Positions 1-9,047 of a DNA stretch of 64,000 bases are shown piece after piece. This DNA is from Solwaraspora sp. WMMD792. GTDB lineage: Bacteria; Actinomycetota; Actinomycetes; Mycobacteriales; Micromonosporaceae. The position numbers were made by a program, and so were the translations under genes. Position 1 is the first letter of the stretch; every line of letters begins with the position of its first letter. The stretch lies in the NCBI RefSeq assembly GCF_029626105.1, contig NZ_JARUBH010000009.1:558001-622000 (forward strand), read 5' to 3'. The notes beneath the pieces are model-generated. The model did no database searches. It had not been told where the DNA came from and worked only from the letters and a program-made list of their open reading frames with translations.

Positions 1-133
1 CCCGGTGCAGATTGGCCCGCAGTTGGGCGTTGCCCAGCTCGCGGGCCGCCGCGGTGGGAAACGGCAGCCGGGCGGTCACGTTGCCGGTGCCGCTGTCGTT
101 GCTGCCGCTGGTGCTGGTGCTGGTGCTGGTCAA
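1..133 (-). CDS. lutB: LutB-like iron-sulfur protein, N-terminal fragment (cut by window edge)
   Basis: Only the first 44 or so codons are in the window. A TTG start at 133 overlaps the stop of lutA (TTGA), typical of translational coupling; a GTG 18 codons further in is an alternative. After a Ser/Thr-rich leader (TSTSTSTSGS) the protein reads LPFPTAAARELGNAQLRANL, which resembles the start of LutB, the electron-transfer subunit of the LutABC L-lactate oxidation complex. The position directly behind lutA supports this. The call rests on context and a short N-terminus, so the family is likely but the full domain cannot be seen here. Confidence 0.7.
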   Translation of the reverse strand, partial: MTSTSTSTSGSNDSGTGNVTARLPFPTAAARELGNAQLRANLHR

Positions 134-864
134 TTCGGCTCCTCCGCCGTGCCGGCCAGGATCTGCGCGTAGTGCACCGCCCGTACCGGTGCCCGGGACC
201 GGGCCAGCCCGCCGCCGATGTGGGCCAGGCACGAGTTGTCTGCCGCCGCCAGGTAGCGGGCACCGGTGCCGCGTACCGCCCGGCACTTGTCGGCCAGCAT
301 GGCGCTGGAGACGGCGGCGTTGCGCATCGCGAAGGTGCCGCCGAAACCGCAGCACTCCTCGGCGTCCGGCAGGTCGAGCAGGTCGATCCCGCGGACCGCG
401 CGCAGCAGCCGCAGCGGCCGGTCACCCAGCCGCAGCATCCGCAGCCCGTGACAGGTCGGGTGGTAGGTGACCGGGTGCGGGAAGCTGGCTCCGACGTCGG
501 TGACGCCGAGCACGTCGACCAGCAGCTCGGACAATTCGTACACCCGGGGTCGCAGCTCGTCGACCGCAGCGGCGAGCGCCGGGTCGTCGGCGGCCAGCCG
601 CGGGTACGCGTCGCGGACCATCGCCACGCACGAACCGGACGGCGCGACCACCACCGAGTGGTCACGGAACGTCTCGACGAACCGGCGGACCAGGGGTATC
701 GCCTCGGCCCGGTATCCGCTGTTGCCGTGCAGTTGCCCGCAGCAGCTCTGGTCGAGCGGAAAGTCGACAGTGTGCCCGAGCCGCTCCAGCAACTGCACGA
801 CGGCCCGTCCGGTGCCCGGGTAGAGCACGTCGTTGACGCAGGTGACGAAGAGTGCGACACGCAT
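130..864 (-). CDS. lutA: LutA-like (Fe-S)-binding protein, lactate utilisation
   Basis: A 244-residue protein of the LutA/YkgE family, a subunit of the cytoplasmic LutABC complex that oxidises L-lactate to pyruvate. Two cysteine-rich CCG motifs are visible: QSCCGQLHGNSGYR (CCG at residues 41-43) and EECCGFGG (171-173), the hallmark of heterodisulfide-reductase-type cysteine domains. The ATG at 864 is chosen because MRVALFVTCVND is the family's usual start; the frame stays open upstream into the regulator gene, but that part looks non-coding. It lies four bases after the GntR regulator and overlaps lutB, so the three form one operon read to the left. Confidence 0.9.
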   Translation of the reverse strand: MRVALFVTCVNDVLYPGTGRAVVQLLERLGHTVDFPLDQSCCGQLHGNSGYRAEAIPLVRRFVETFRDHSVVVAPSGSCVAMVRDAYPRLAADDPALAAAVDELRPRVYELSELLVDVLGVTDVGASFPHPVTYHPTCHGLRMLRLGDRPLRLLRAVRGIDLLDLPDAEECCGFGGTFAMRNAAVSSAMLADKCRAVRGTGARYLAAADNSCLAHIGGGLARSRAPVRAVHYAQILAGTAEEPN

Positions 865-868
865 CGGG

Positions 869-1537
869 TCAGCCCTGCCGGAAGAAGGGGAGGTGGCGTT
901 GCCGGGCGGCGAGTAGATGCTCGCGTACCGCTGTCTCGGCCCGGTCCGGGTCACCGGACGCCACCGCGTCGACGATCCGGTGGTGTTCGGCCCCGCTGGT
1001 GCGGTAGTGCGTCGGCGGGAAGTGCAGCCGGAACAGGTGCAGGTGTGGCCGGAGGCGGACGACCGCGTCGTGCAGCATCCGGTTGCCGGACTGTTCGGCG
1101 AGCAGGTTGTGGAACCGGGCGTCCTGGGCGGTGAAGGCGGCGATGCTCGCGTAGCCCTGCGCGCCGGGCACCGGACCGGGCAGGGCGGCGGCCTCGCGGA
1201 GCAGACCGAGGACGGCCGGTTCGGCGGTCGCCGACCGGGCGGCGGCCCGTCGGGCGGCGGCGGTTTCCAGGATCAGCCGCATCTCGACGAGTTCGTCGAA
1301 CTCGTCGCGGGTAAGCAGTGGCGTGGCGGTGTATCCGACCAGTGGGCGCTTGCGGACCAGCCCGTCGGCTTCCAGCCGGGCGAGCGCCTCGCGCACCGGG
1401 GTGGGGGAGACCTGCAGATCGCGGGCCAGGGCGTCGATGTTGATCCGGGCGCCCGGGGCGACCACGTGGTCCATCACCTGGGCGCGGACGGTCTCGTACA
1501 CGTCGTCGGTGAGGGTGAGACGACGCGCTGGCCGCAC
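869..1537 (-). CDS. GntR-family (FadR/FCD) transcriptional regulator
   Basis: A 222-residue repressor-type regulator. Residues 10-75 form the GntR winged helix (INIDALARDLQVSPTPVREA is the recognition part), and the rest is an all-helical FCD ligand domain with the metal-binding histidines expected of that family (for example in TAQDARFHNLL and GAEHHRIVDAV). It is the first gene of the lut operon, four bases from lutA, so it probably controls lactate use, as LldR-type FadR relatives do. A strong palindrome lies about 72 bases upstream and is the likely autoregulatory site. The ligand (lactate or another small organic acid) is inferred, not seen. Confidence 0.9.
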   Translation of the reverse strand: MRPARRLTLTDDVYETVRAQVMDHVVAPGARINIDALARDLQVSPTPVREALARLEADGLVRKRPLVGYTATPLLTRDEFDELVEMRLILETAAARRAAARSATAEPAVLGLLREAAALPGPVPGAQGYASIAAFTAQDARFHNLLAEQSGNRMLHDAVVRLRPHLHLFRLHFPPTHYRTSGAEHHRIVDAVASGDPDRAETAVREHLLAARQRHLPFFRQG

Positions 1538-1608
1538 GGGACCCTCCTCGGTGCTCGACCCGCGGGCTGTCGACCCTGGTTGCCTGGCTCGGCAGCGGGT
1601 AGATCAAA

Positions 1609-1622
1609 GATCCTATAGGATC
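1609..1622. promoter_or_regulatory. Palindromic operator, likely GntR site
   Basis: GATCCTATAGGATC is a perfect 14-bp palindrome, with two further matching pairs after one mismatch on each side (1606-1625). It sits between the divergent GntR regulator and the lactonase gene. FadR-group regulators in actinobacteria commonly bind short palindromes of this kind, so it is the best candidate operator for the lut operon and perhaps also for the divergent gene. Confidence 0.6.
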
Positions 1623-1704
1623 GTTCGGATTGAATCGAGCGTCCGACGTCGGCGGCCCGGGTTTCGGCCGAGCCGGGCCGACGCGGACGGCGGAAGGGAG
1701 TCCG

Positions 1705-2775
1705 GTGCGCGTAGCGGAGCCGAATCCGGCGGCAGAGACGATCTACCTCGGCTGCTACACGGCCGAGGGCGGTGGGAACGGGACCGGGGTGATGGTCGCC
1801 CGACGGGACCCGGCGACCGGCCGGCTCAGCGAGCCGACGCTGGCCGCCGAGTGTGCCTCGCCGTCGTTCCTCGCCCGGCACCCGCGCCGTCCGGTGCTGT
1901 ACGCGGTCAACGAGGTCGACGAGGGCACCGTCAGCGCCTGGTCGGTCAACGGTGACCGGCTGCGTCCGCTGGGTAGCCAGTCCACCGGTGGGTCGAGCCC
2001 GTGCCACCTGGCGTTCGTCGCGACGGGTGGGCATCTGGTCAGCGCGAACTATGTCAGCGGCAGCGTCGCGGTGCATCCGGTCGACGACGACGGGGCGCTA
2101 CTGCCGCGTACCGATCTGCAGACGCATTCGGGCACCGGGCCGCGACCCGACCGGCAGGAGGGCCCGCACGCCCACATGGTCTCCCCGGACCCGGACGATG
2201 CCGGGCTGTACGTCGTCGACCTGGGCACCGACGCCGTGCACCGCTACCTGCTCGACCTGGCGACCGGCACGCTGACCGAGCCGGACCCGGCAATGGCGGC
2301 GACGCCGGGCAGCGGCCCTCGGCACCTCGCCCGGCACCCCGACGGCCGGTGGGCGTACCTGGTGGGGGAGCTGGATGCCAGCGTTACGGCGTACGAGATC
2401 GACGGGGCCGGCGGGCTGACCGAGCGTGAGCGGGTGCCGGCGAGCGAGTCGTCCGCCGGTGCGGCCGGCGGGGCGCAGCCCGCCGAGATCGCGGTCGGGC
2501 CGGGCGGCCGGTTCCTCTACGTCGCCAACCGCGGCCCGGACACCGTCGCGGTCTTCTCCCTGGCCGCCCCCGACCAGCCGAGGTACGTCACCGAGGTGCC
2601 TTCCGGCGGCCACTGGCCGCGCCACTTCGCGATCGTCGGCGATCATCTGTACGTCGCCAACGAGCGGTCGGACTCGGTGGGCGTGTTCGTGATCGACCCG
2701 TCGGACGGGGTGCCGGCCCCGGTCGGCGACCCGGTCCCGGCGCCGACGCCGACCTGCGTCCTGCCGGGTTTCTGA
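1705..2775 (+). CDS. Lactonase family protein (6-phosphogluconolactonase-like beta-propeller)
   Basis: A 356-residue cytoplasmic protein of the seven-bladed YbhE/Pgl-type lactonase family (PF10282). Typical family text is visible: IYLGCYTAEGGG near the start, PHAHMV, GPRHLARHPDG and the C-terminal GHWPRHFAI. In Escherichia coli the family member hydrolyses 6-phosphogluconolactone, but many actinobacterial members have unknown sugar-lactone substrates. GTG 1705 is preferred because AGGGAG stands just upstream; an in-frame ATG at 1630 would add 25 residues of poor coding character. It is divergent from the lut operon and shares its palindromic control region. Confidence 0.85.
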   Translation: MRVAEPNPAAETIYLGCYTAEGGGNGTGVMVARRDPATGRLSEPTLAAECASPSFLARHPRRPVLYAVNEVDEGTVSAWSVNGDRLRPLGSQSTGGSSPCHLAFVATGGHLVSANYVSGSVAVHPVDDDGALLPRTDLQTHSGTGPRPDRQEGPHAHMVSPDPDDAGLYVVDLGTDAVHRYLLDLATGTLTEPDPAMAATPGSGPRHLARHPDGRWAYLVGELDASVTAYEIDGAGGLTERERVPASESSAGAAGGAQPAEIAVGPGGRFLYVANRGPDTVAVFSLAAPDQPRYVTEVPSGGHWPRHFAIVGDHLYVANERSDSVGVFVIDPSDGVPAPVGDPVPAPTPTCVLPGF

Positions 2776-2971
2776 GGACTGTGCGGCTGATGCCCGGCTC
2801 GTGACGCGACGGGCTGTTTGTCGAGGTCGACAGCATCCTGCCGGACTTCTCGAAACGTACGGAAGTGGCGTGGCTACCTGAAGTCACCAATTTCCATTCA
2901 AGTGTTTCTCCTCCGTAACTTTCGTCCGAACGTACCTGGCACGGTGGCCTGCTCATCCGGAGTATGGGACC

Positions 2972-4735
2972 GTGCCAGGCCGCCATCGGATGCGACGTCG
3001 GGTTCGCGGAGCAGGCGCCATCGCAGCGGCGATGGCGCTTGTCGTCGTCACCGCCGGGGTCTGGTTCGGCTACCAACGTCTCACCGCCCCGTCCTGCTCC
3101 GGGGCGTTGCCGCTGGTGGTCTCCGCCGCACCGGAGATCGCGCCCGCCGTGCAGGCGGCGGCGGACCAGTGGCGGGCCGAGGGCGGCGCGCTCGGTGACA
3201 CCTGCGTCGCGGTCCAGGTCGCCGCATCCGACCCGGTCGACGTGGCCGCTGTGGTGGCCGGGCAGCACGGTGTCGCGCTGGCCGGGGTCGGTCAGGCCAG
3301 CGGTACGGCGATCGCGCCGGACGTATGGGTGCCGGATTCGTCAACCTGGCTGCTCCGGCTGAGTTCGCTGGCCCCCGGGTTCACCCCGGCCAACAACGAG
3401 TCGGTGGCCCGTAGCCCAGTGGTGGTCGCGATGCCCGAGCCGGTGGCTACCAACCTGGGCTGGCCCGACCAGCAGCTGACCTGGACCGACCTGCTGCAGC
3501 AGATCACCACCGGCACCGAGCTGCGGACCGGCATCGTCGAACCGACCCGCGACGCGGCCGGCCTGTCCGGCCTGCTCGCCCTCGGTGAGGCGGCCGGCGA
3601 GGCGGGAGCGAACGCCCAGCAGGCGACCACGGCGGCGCTGCGCGCCCTGGCCACCGGCCGGTCCGCGCTGCGGGAGGACCTGATCGCCCGCTTCCCCCGG
3701 TCGGCCGATCCCGCGTCGGTCGCCTCCGCGCTCGGTGCCGCCGCCCTGTCCGAGGAGGACGTGATCGAGTACAACGCCGCGCAGCCGCCGATCGCGCTCG
3801 CGGCGCTGTACCTGGAGCCGGCGCCGATGTCGCTCGACTACCCGTACGCGGTGCTGCCCGGTGCCGACCCCGCGAAGGCCGCGGCGGCGGCCGCCTTCTA
3901 CTCGGTGCTGACCGGTGCCGGATTCCGTAACCGGCTCGGTGATCAGGGTCTACGGGCGCCGGACGGCACCTGGGGTGCCGGCTTCAGCGCGCCCCAAGGG
4001 GCACCCAGCCCGGCCGGTACCGCACCGGCGACCGTCACCCCGGACTCCGGCGGTACGGCGGCCGGTGGTCTGGACCCGGTGGTGATCGACCGGACCCTCG
4101 CCACCTGGACGTCGGTCACCCTGCCCGCCCAGATGCTCGCGGTGATCGACGTTTCCGGTTCGATGCTGGAGCCGGTGCCCACCGCGGACAACGTCTCCCG
4201 CGCCGATCTCACCCGGGAGGCGGCCCGCCGAGGGCTCGGTCTGTTCGACGATTCGTGGGCTCTCGGACTGTGGATCTTTTCCACTGAGCTGGACGGCGAG
4301 CAGGACTGGCGGGAACTCGTACCGATCAGTCCGTTGAGTAGCAGTCGGGCCGAGTTGGAAGCGTCGCTGTCGGAGGTCGTGCCGAAGCGAAACGGAAATA
4401 CCGGTTTGTACGACACGACGCTCGCCGCTTATCTGGCGGTGCAGGACGAATGGGCAGCCGGGCGTGTCAACTCGGTGGTCATCTTCACTGATGGTAGGAA
4501 CGAGGACGACAGCGGGTTGACCCAGGATGAGCTGTTGGCCGAGTTGGCCGAGACGGCTGATCCACAGCGGCCCATCCAGGTGATCTACGTTGGCATCGGC
4601 GACGGGGTGAGTCAGGAGGAACTGGAGTCGATCACCAATACCACCGGTGGCGGGGTGTTCGTAACCGAGGATCCGGCCAACATCGGTGACATCTTGCTCA
4701 AGGCGATCGCTCTCCGCCCGACAACCGTGCGCTGA
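2972..4735 (+). CDS. Secreted/anchored protein with solute-binding-like half and VWA domain
   Basis: 587 residues. A basic N-terminus and one hydrophobic stretch (AAAMALVVVTAGVWFGY, residues 17-33) act as signal anchor. Residues 40-340 resemble a periplasmic solute-binding fold (LPLVVSAAPEIAPAVQAAAD and following). The C-terminal 200 residues form a von Willebrand A domain with an intact metal-ion site DVSGSM (393-398) and IFTDGRNEDD. Such substrate-binding/VWA proteins are common in actinobacteria but their role is not established; VWA domains usually bind metal-dependent partners. The GTG at 2972 is the called start; an ATG at 2990 is possible. It stands 242 bases upstream of the sugar transferase in the same direction. 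Confidence 0.85.
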   Translation: MPGRHRMRRRVRGAGAIAAAMALVVVTAGVWFGYQRLTAPSCSGALPLVVSAAPEIAPAVQAAADQWRAEGGALGDTCVAVQVAASDPVDVAAVVAGQHGVALAGVGQASGTAIAPDVWVPDSSTWLLRLSSLAPGFTPANNESVARSPVVVAMPEPVATNLGWPDQQLTWTDLLQQITTGTELRTGIVEPTRDAAGLSGLLALGEAAGEAGANAQQATTAALRALATGRSALREDLIARFPRSADPASVASALGAAALSEEDVIEYNAAQPPIALAALYLEPAPMSLDYPYAVLPGADPAKAAAAAAFYSVLTGAGFRNRLGDQGLRAPDGTWGAGFSAPQGAPSPAGTAPATVTPDSGGTAAGGLDPVVIDRTLATWTSVTLPAQMLAVIDVSGSMLEPVPTADNVSRADLTREAARRGLGLFDDSWALGLWIFSTELDGEQDWRELVPISPLSSSRAELEASLSEVVPKRNGNTGLYDTTLAAYLAVQDEWAAGRVNSVVIFTDGRNEDDSGLTQDELLAELAETADPQRPIQVIYVGIGDGVSQEELESITNTTGGGVFVTEDPANIGDILLKAIALRPTTVR

Positions 4736-4977
4736 GTCGGTGATGTGGCGGTTCGAGAGGTTTTGTCGAGTCACCGAGTGACTGAGGGTTGTGAAATGGC
4801 TCCATATTGTACCTCTATTGTGGAAGCCCTCTGGCCGACTGACGGTAATCTGTCGCAAGCTTCGGCCGTGCCGGATGGTGGGCCAAGATATCGGGGTGCC
4901 GTGGCACCACCGGTACCAACGACGGGCCAGCGAGGTGCCCGGGGTCTGCGTCGACTCGAGCAAGCTGGGGAGGGCTA

Positions 4978-6462
4978 GTGACGTCGGCGACTTTGGTCAA
5001 CGCTGCGGTGGTGCAACCGGAATCCACACCGGGAGCGCCCACCGCAGTGCTGCACGCGCGACAGCGTGCCTACATTCGGGCGATCGCCGCCCTTGACATC
5101 GGCGTGCTCTGCGCCGCCGTGCTGGCCGGCTACCTGGTGCGCTTCGGCGCCGAGGAAGCCACCGGCGCGGACCTACCGTACGTCCTGACGACCCCGTGTC
5201 TGATGATCGCGTGGCTGGCCTCGCTGAAGTTGCTGCGCTGCTACGACGACCGGGTGCTCGGCTACGGCGCCGACGAGTACCGGCGGGTGATCACCGCCAG
5301 CCTGCGGCTGGCCGGCACCGTGGCGATCATCGGCTACGTCGCCAACGTCGGGATCAGCCGGGGCTTCCTGGCGGTGGCCTTCTCGGTCGGCACCGTCGGT
5401 CTGGTCGCCGGCCGGTTCGGTGCCCGTAAGTACCTGCACCGCCAGCGGGCCACCGGGACGGGGTGGTTCCGCAAGGTGCTGGTGGTCGGGGACACCCCGC
5501 ACGTGCTGGAGCTGGTGCACACCCTGCGGCGGGAGCCGTACGCGGGCTACCGGGTGGTCGGCGCCTGCATCCCGGACGCGCTGCTGGCCCCGGTGCCGCA
5601 GCGGCTCGGTGACGTGCCGGTCGCCGGTTCGTTCCGCAACATCCCGGACGCCGCCGCCGCGACCGGCGCCGACACCGTCGCGGTCACCGCGTCGGGGGAG
5701 CTGACCGCCACCCGGCTGCGCCGGCTCGGCTGGCAGTTGGAGGGCACCGGCATCGACCTGGTGCTGGCCCCGGCGCTGACCGACGTGGCCGGTCCGCGGA
5801 TCCACACCCGGCCGGTCGCCGGGCTGCCGCTGATCCACGTCGAGGCACCCGAGTTCCGGGGCACCCGCAAGCTGGTCAAGGGCTTCGTCGACCGGTCGGT
5901 GTCGCTGCTGGCGGTGACCCTGCTGCTGCCGATCCTGACCCTGCTCGCCCTGGCGATCAAGATCGACAGCCGAGGCCCGGTCATCTTCAAGCAGGTCCGG
6001 GTCGGCCAGGGCGGGCGGGAGTTCCACGTCTACAAGTTCCGCACGATGGTGGTCGACGCCGACAAGCTGCTCGCCGAACTGGCGGCCAAGAACGAGACCG
6101 ACGGGCTGATGTTCAAGATGCGCGACGACCCGCGTATCACCCGGGTCGGCAGGTTCCTGCGCAAGTACTCGCTCGACGAGCTGCCACAGCTGGCGAACGT
6201 ACTGTTCGGCCACATGAGCCTGGTCGGTCCGCGACCGCCGCTGCCGTCGGAGGTGGCCCGCTACGACGGCGACGTCGCCCGCCGACTGCTGGTCAAGCCC
6301 GGGATGACCGGCCTGTGGCAGGTCAGCGGCCGGTCCGACCTGTCCTGGGAAGACGGCATCCGGCTCGACCTCTACTACGTGGAGAACTGGTCGCTGGCCA
6401 GCGACCTGACCATCCTGTGGAAGACCTTCGGCGCGGTCGTCAACGGCCGCGGCGCGTACTGA
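4978..6462 (+). CDS. Exopolysaccharide biosynthesis polyprenyl glycosylphosphotransferase
   Basis: 494 residues, the usual length of WbaP/CpsE-type priming transferases, which move a sugar-1-phosphate onto undecaprenyl phosphate at the membrane to begin a repeating unit. Residues 30-150 hold four membrane helices, 160-280 a nucleotide-binding-like CoA_binding_3 region, then one more helix ([20 protein letters not shown]) and the catalytic bacterial sugar transferase domain with [29 protein letters not shown] and [17 protein letters not shown] 4978 follows a GGGGAGG ribosome-binding site. No flippase or polymerase gene lies next to it in this window, so the polymer is unknown. Confidence 0.93.
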   Translation: MTSATLVNAAVVQPESTPGAPTAVLHARQRAYIRAIAALDIGVLCAAVLAGYLVRFGAEEATGADLPYVLTTPCLMIAWLASLKLLRCYDDRVLGYGADEYRRVITASLRLAGTVAIIGYVANVGISRGFLAVAFSVGTVGLVAGRFGARKYLHRQRATGTGWFRKVLVVGDTPHVLELVHTLRREPYAGYRVVGACIPDALLAPVPQRLGDVPVAGSFRNIPDAAAATGADTVAVTASGELTATRLRRLGWQLEGTGIDLVLAPALTDVAGPRIHTRPVAGLPLIHVEAPEFRGTRKLVKGFVDRSVSLLAVTLLLPILTLLALAIKIDSRGPVIFKQVRVGQGGREFHVYKFRTMVVDADKLLAELAAKNETDGLMFKMRDDPRITRVGRFLRKYSLDELPQLANVLFGHMSLVGPRPPLPSEVARYDGDVARRLLVKPGMTGLWQVSGRSDLSWEDGIRLDLYYVENWSLASDLTILWKTFGAVVNGRGAY

Positions 6463-6511
6463 CCTGGGCCTTGACACCAACTGGCCCTGATCGCGGCGCG
6501 TACTGACCTGG
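6449..6511. repeat. Gene-end duplication (19-bp repeat including stop codon)
   Basis: The last bases of the sugar transferase gene, GCGGCGCGTACTGACCTGG (6449-6467), recur exactly at 6493-6511, 44 bp later. Each copy carries the TGA. This is one of several stop-codon echoes in the window. Confidence 0.8.
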
Positions 6512-6520
6512 CCGTCGGCG

Positions 6521-7735
6521 TCAGCCGGCGGCCAGCCAGGGTGCCGGGTGGTCGCGTACCGCCCGGACCACCGCGCCGGCCGCGCCGGTCGCCGCCGCCT
6601 CGGCACCCAGCAGCGAGGCCCGGACGGTCACCGGCGACCAGCCGACGGTCAGCACCCGTCGGCCGATCTCCGCCTCGACGACCGGCGACAGCCACGGTGC
6701 CAGCGGCGCGTAGATGCCACCAAGCACGATGGTCTGCACATCCAGCAGGTTGACCACCCCGGCGAGCACCACGCCGAGCGCGGCGGCCGCCGCCGTCAAC
6801 GCCCGGCGGACCTGCGGTTCGGAGCGTGCCGCCCGATCGGCGACCTGCCGCAGCGCCTCGGTGGCGGTCAGCCCCTGCCCGGCCAGGCCGGCCGAGCGCA
6901 GGATCGCCTCCTGCCCGGCGTACTGCTCCAGACAGCCGCGTGCCCCGCAGCGGCAGCTCGGCCCGTCCGGGCGGACCGCGAGGTGGCCGAGCTCACCGCT
7001 CCACCCCCGGGTGCCCCGGAACAGGCGGCCGTCCAGCACGATCCCGGCACCGATGCCGATCTCACCGGAGACGTAGACGAAGTCGGCCGGCTCGCCGTGG
7101 CGGGCGTGCAGCTCACCCAGGGCGGCGAGGTTGGCCTCGTTGTCCACGGTCAGCGGTACGTCGGCGAGCGGGCCGCCGTCGGCGGCCAGCACGGCGGCAA
7201 CGTCCACGTCGTGCCAGCCGAGGTTCGGCGCGAGCCGGACGAGCCCGTCCCCGGTCACCAGCCCGGGTACGGCCAGCGCGGCGCCGGCCAGCGGGAGCTC
7301 GCGCACCTGCGGCGCGGTGAGCACCTCGTCGGCCAGCGCGGCGAGCCGGGCCAGCACCAGCTCCGGCGGGTGCGGCCGTTGATCCGCCGGTAGCACCGCC
7401 CGATGGCGTACCGTTCCGGACAGATCCACCAGGCAGGCGGCCAGGTAGTCGACGTTGATCTCCAGGCCGAGACCGGCCGGGCCGTCGGCAGCGAGTGCCA
7501 GCCCGGTCGCCGGCCGGCCGGCACCCGTCCTGGGCACCGGCGCGACCTCGGTGAGCAGGTTGCCGCCGATCAGCTCGTCGACGAGCGCCGAGACGGTGGC
7601 CCGGGTAAGCCCGGTCGTCGCGGCGATCTCGGCGCGGGATGGTGGGCGCTGGGCGGCGGCGACCTGGCGGACCACCAGCCCGAGATGGTGCTCGCGCAGA
7701 CCAGCCTGGCGGAGCGGGGATTCTGGCGTGCGCAT
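6521..7735 (-). CDS. xylR: ROK-family repressor, xylose regulator XylR
   Basis: 404 residues: an N-terminal MarR-like winged helix (residues 15-75, [20 protein letters not shown]) followed by a ROK sugar-kinase-fold domain with the zinc-binding cluster [13 protein letters not shown] and the GELGH motif. It is divergent from xylA-xylB, 74 bases away, the standard place for the actinobacterial xylose repressor, which releases DNA on binding xylose. The kinase signature is degenerate as in regulators. The ATG at 7735 is followed at once by the winged-helix region, fitting the family's length. Confidence 0.9.
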   Translation of the reverse strand: MRTPESPLRQAGLREHHLGLVVRQVAAAQRPPSRAEIAATTGLTRATVSALVDELIGGNLLTEVAPVPRTGAGRPATGLALAADGPAGLGLEINVDYLAACLVDLSGTVRHRAVLPADQRPHPPELVLARLAALADEVLTAPQVRELPLAGAALAVPGLVTGDGLVRLAPNLGWHDVDVAAVLAADGGPLADVPLTVDNEANLAALGELHARHGEPADFVYVSGEIGIGAGIVLDGRLFRGTRGWSGELGHLAVRPDGPSCRCGARGCLEQYAGQEAILRSAGLAGQGLTATEALRQVADRAARSEPQVRRALTAAAAALGVVLAGVVNLLDVQTIVLGGIYAPLAPWLSPVVEAEIGRRVLTVGWSPVTVRASLLGAEAAATGAAGAVVRAVRDHPAPWLAAG

Positions 7736-7739
7736 GGCC

Positions 7740-7768
7740 TTGACAATGCCACACGCCGGGAAAATAAT
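7740..7768 (+). promoter_or_regulatory. Near-consensus promoter of xylAB
   Basis: TTGACA (7740-7745), a 17-bp spacer and AATAAT (7763-7768) match the primary-sigma consensus almost fully, which is rare in GC-rich actinomycetes. The following AT-rich stretch up to 7785 is the likely XylR operator region. A strong ribosome-binding site, GGAGGT at 7800-7805, precedes the xylA ATG. Confidence 0.7.
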
Positions 7769-7809
7769 TCAATCACTAAACAAATCTGTCGTGTTACGCG
7801 GAGGTCACC

Positions 7810-8997
7810 ATGACAGTCCAGCCCACGCCGGCCGACAAATTCTCCTTCGGGCTCTGGACCGTTGGATGGCAGGCCCGCGACCAGTTCGGCGACGCCAGCC
7901 GAGGCCCGCTCGACGCCGTCGAGGCGGTGCACCAGCTCGCCAACCTCGGCGCCTACGGCATCACCTTCCACGACGACGACCTGATCCCGTTCGGCTCCGA
8001 CTCGGCCAGCCGCGACCAGCACATCGCCCGGTTCCGCAAGGCCCTCGACGAGACCGGCCTGGTGGTGCCGATGGTCACCACCAACCTCTTCGGCCACCCG
8101 ATCTTCAAAGACGGCGGCTTCACCAGCAACGACCGCTCCATCCGGCGGTTCGCGCTGCGCAAGGTGCTGCGCAACATCGACCTCGCCGCCGAACTGGGCG
8201 CGAAGACCTTCGTCATGTGGGGCGGCCGGGAAGGCTCCGAGTACGACCACGCCAAGGACATCCGGGCCGCGCTCGACCGCTACCGGGAGGCCGTCGACCT
8301 GCTCGGCCAGTACGTCCTCGACCGCGGCTACGACCTGCGCTTCGCCATCGAGCCCAAGCCCAACGAGCCGCGCGGCGACATCCTGCTGCCCACCGTCGGG
8401 CATGCGCTCGCGTTCATCTCCAGCCTGGCCCACCCGGAGCTGGTCGGCCTCAACCCCGAGGTCGGCCACGAGCAGATGGCCGGGCTCAACTTCACCCACG
8501 GCATCGCCCAGGCCCTGTGGCACGGCAAACTGTTCCACATCGACCTCAACGGCCAGCGCGGCGTCAAGTACGACCAGGACCTGGTCTTCGGCCACGGCGA
8601 CCTGCTCAACGCGTTCTCCCTGGTCGACCTGCTGGAAAACGGCGGCCCCGACGGCACCCCCGCCTACGACGGCCCCCGGCACTTCGACTACAAGCCGTCG
8701 CGCACCGAGGACTACACCGGCGTCTGGGCGTCCGCCGCCGCCAACATGCGCACGTACCTGCTGCTCAAGGAGCGGGCCGCCGCGTTCCGGGCCGACCCCG
8801 AGGTGCAGGAGGCCCTGGCCGCCAGCAAGGTCCCGGACCTCGCCGTGCCCACCCTCAACCCCGGCGAGACCTACACCGATCTGCTCGCCGACCGGGCCAG
8901 CTTCGAGGACTTCGACCCAGAGGCCGTCGCCGAGCAGGGCTTCCACTTCGTCCGGCTCAACCAGCTCGCGGTCGAGCACCTGCTCGGCGCCCGCTGA
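7810..8997 (+). CDS. xylA: Xylose isomerase
   Basis: 395 residues, the length of class I actinobacterial xylose isomerases that convert D-xylose to D-xylulose with two divalent metal ions. Catalytic His54 and Asp57 are present in [13 protein letters not shown], followed by the conserved [43 protein letters not shown] and HIDLNGQ stretches that carry the metal ligands. ATG 7810 has a GGAGGT site five bases upstream. It opens the xylAB operon and is divergent from its regulator. Confidence 0.98.
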   Translation: MTVQPTPADKFSFGLWTVGWQARDQFGDASRGPLDAVEAVHQLANLGAYGITFHDDDLIPFGSDSASRDQHIARFRKALDETGLVVPMVTTNLFGHPIFKDGGFTSNDRSIRRFALRKVLRNIDLAAELGAKTFVMWGGREGSEYDHAKDIRAALDRYREAVDLLGQYVLDRGYDLRFAIEPKPNEPRGDILLPTVGHALAFISSLAHPELVGLNPEVGHEQMAGLNFTHGIAQALWHGKLFHIDLNGQRGVKYDQDLVFGHGDLLNAFSLVDLLENGGPDGTPAYDGPRHFDYKPSRTEDYTGVWASAAANMRTYLLLKERAAAFRADPEVQEALAASKVPDLAVPTLNPGETYTDLLADRASFEDFDPEAVAEQGFHFVRLNQLAVEHLLGAR

Positions 8998-9047
8998 TCC
9001 CGTACCGTCCAACGCGAAACCACCCGACCCCTCCTGGAGGACCAGCC

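Noticed and set aside
7455-9047. Upstream extension of the xylB frame through xylA
   Set aside because: The frame is open by chance. Its translation is Arg/Pro-rich, and xylB has its own ribosome-binding site and canonical start at 9048.
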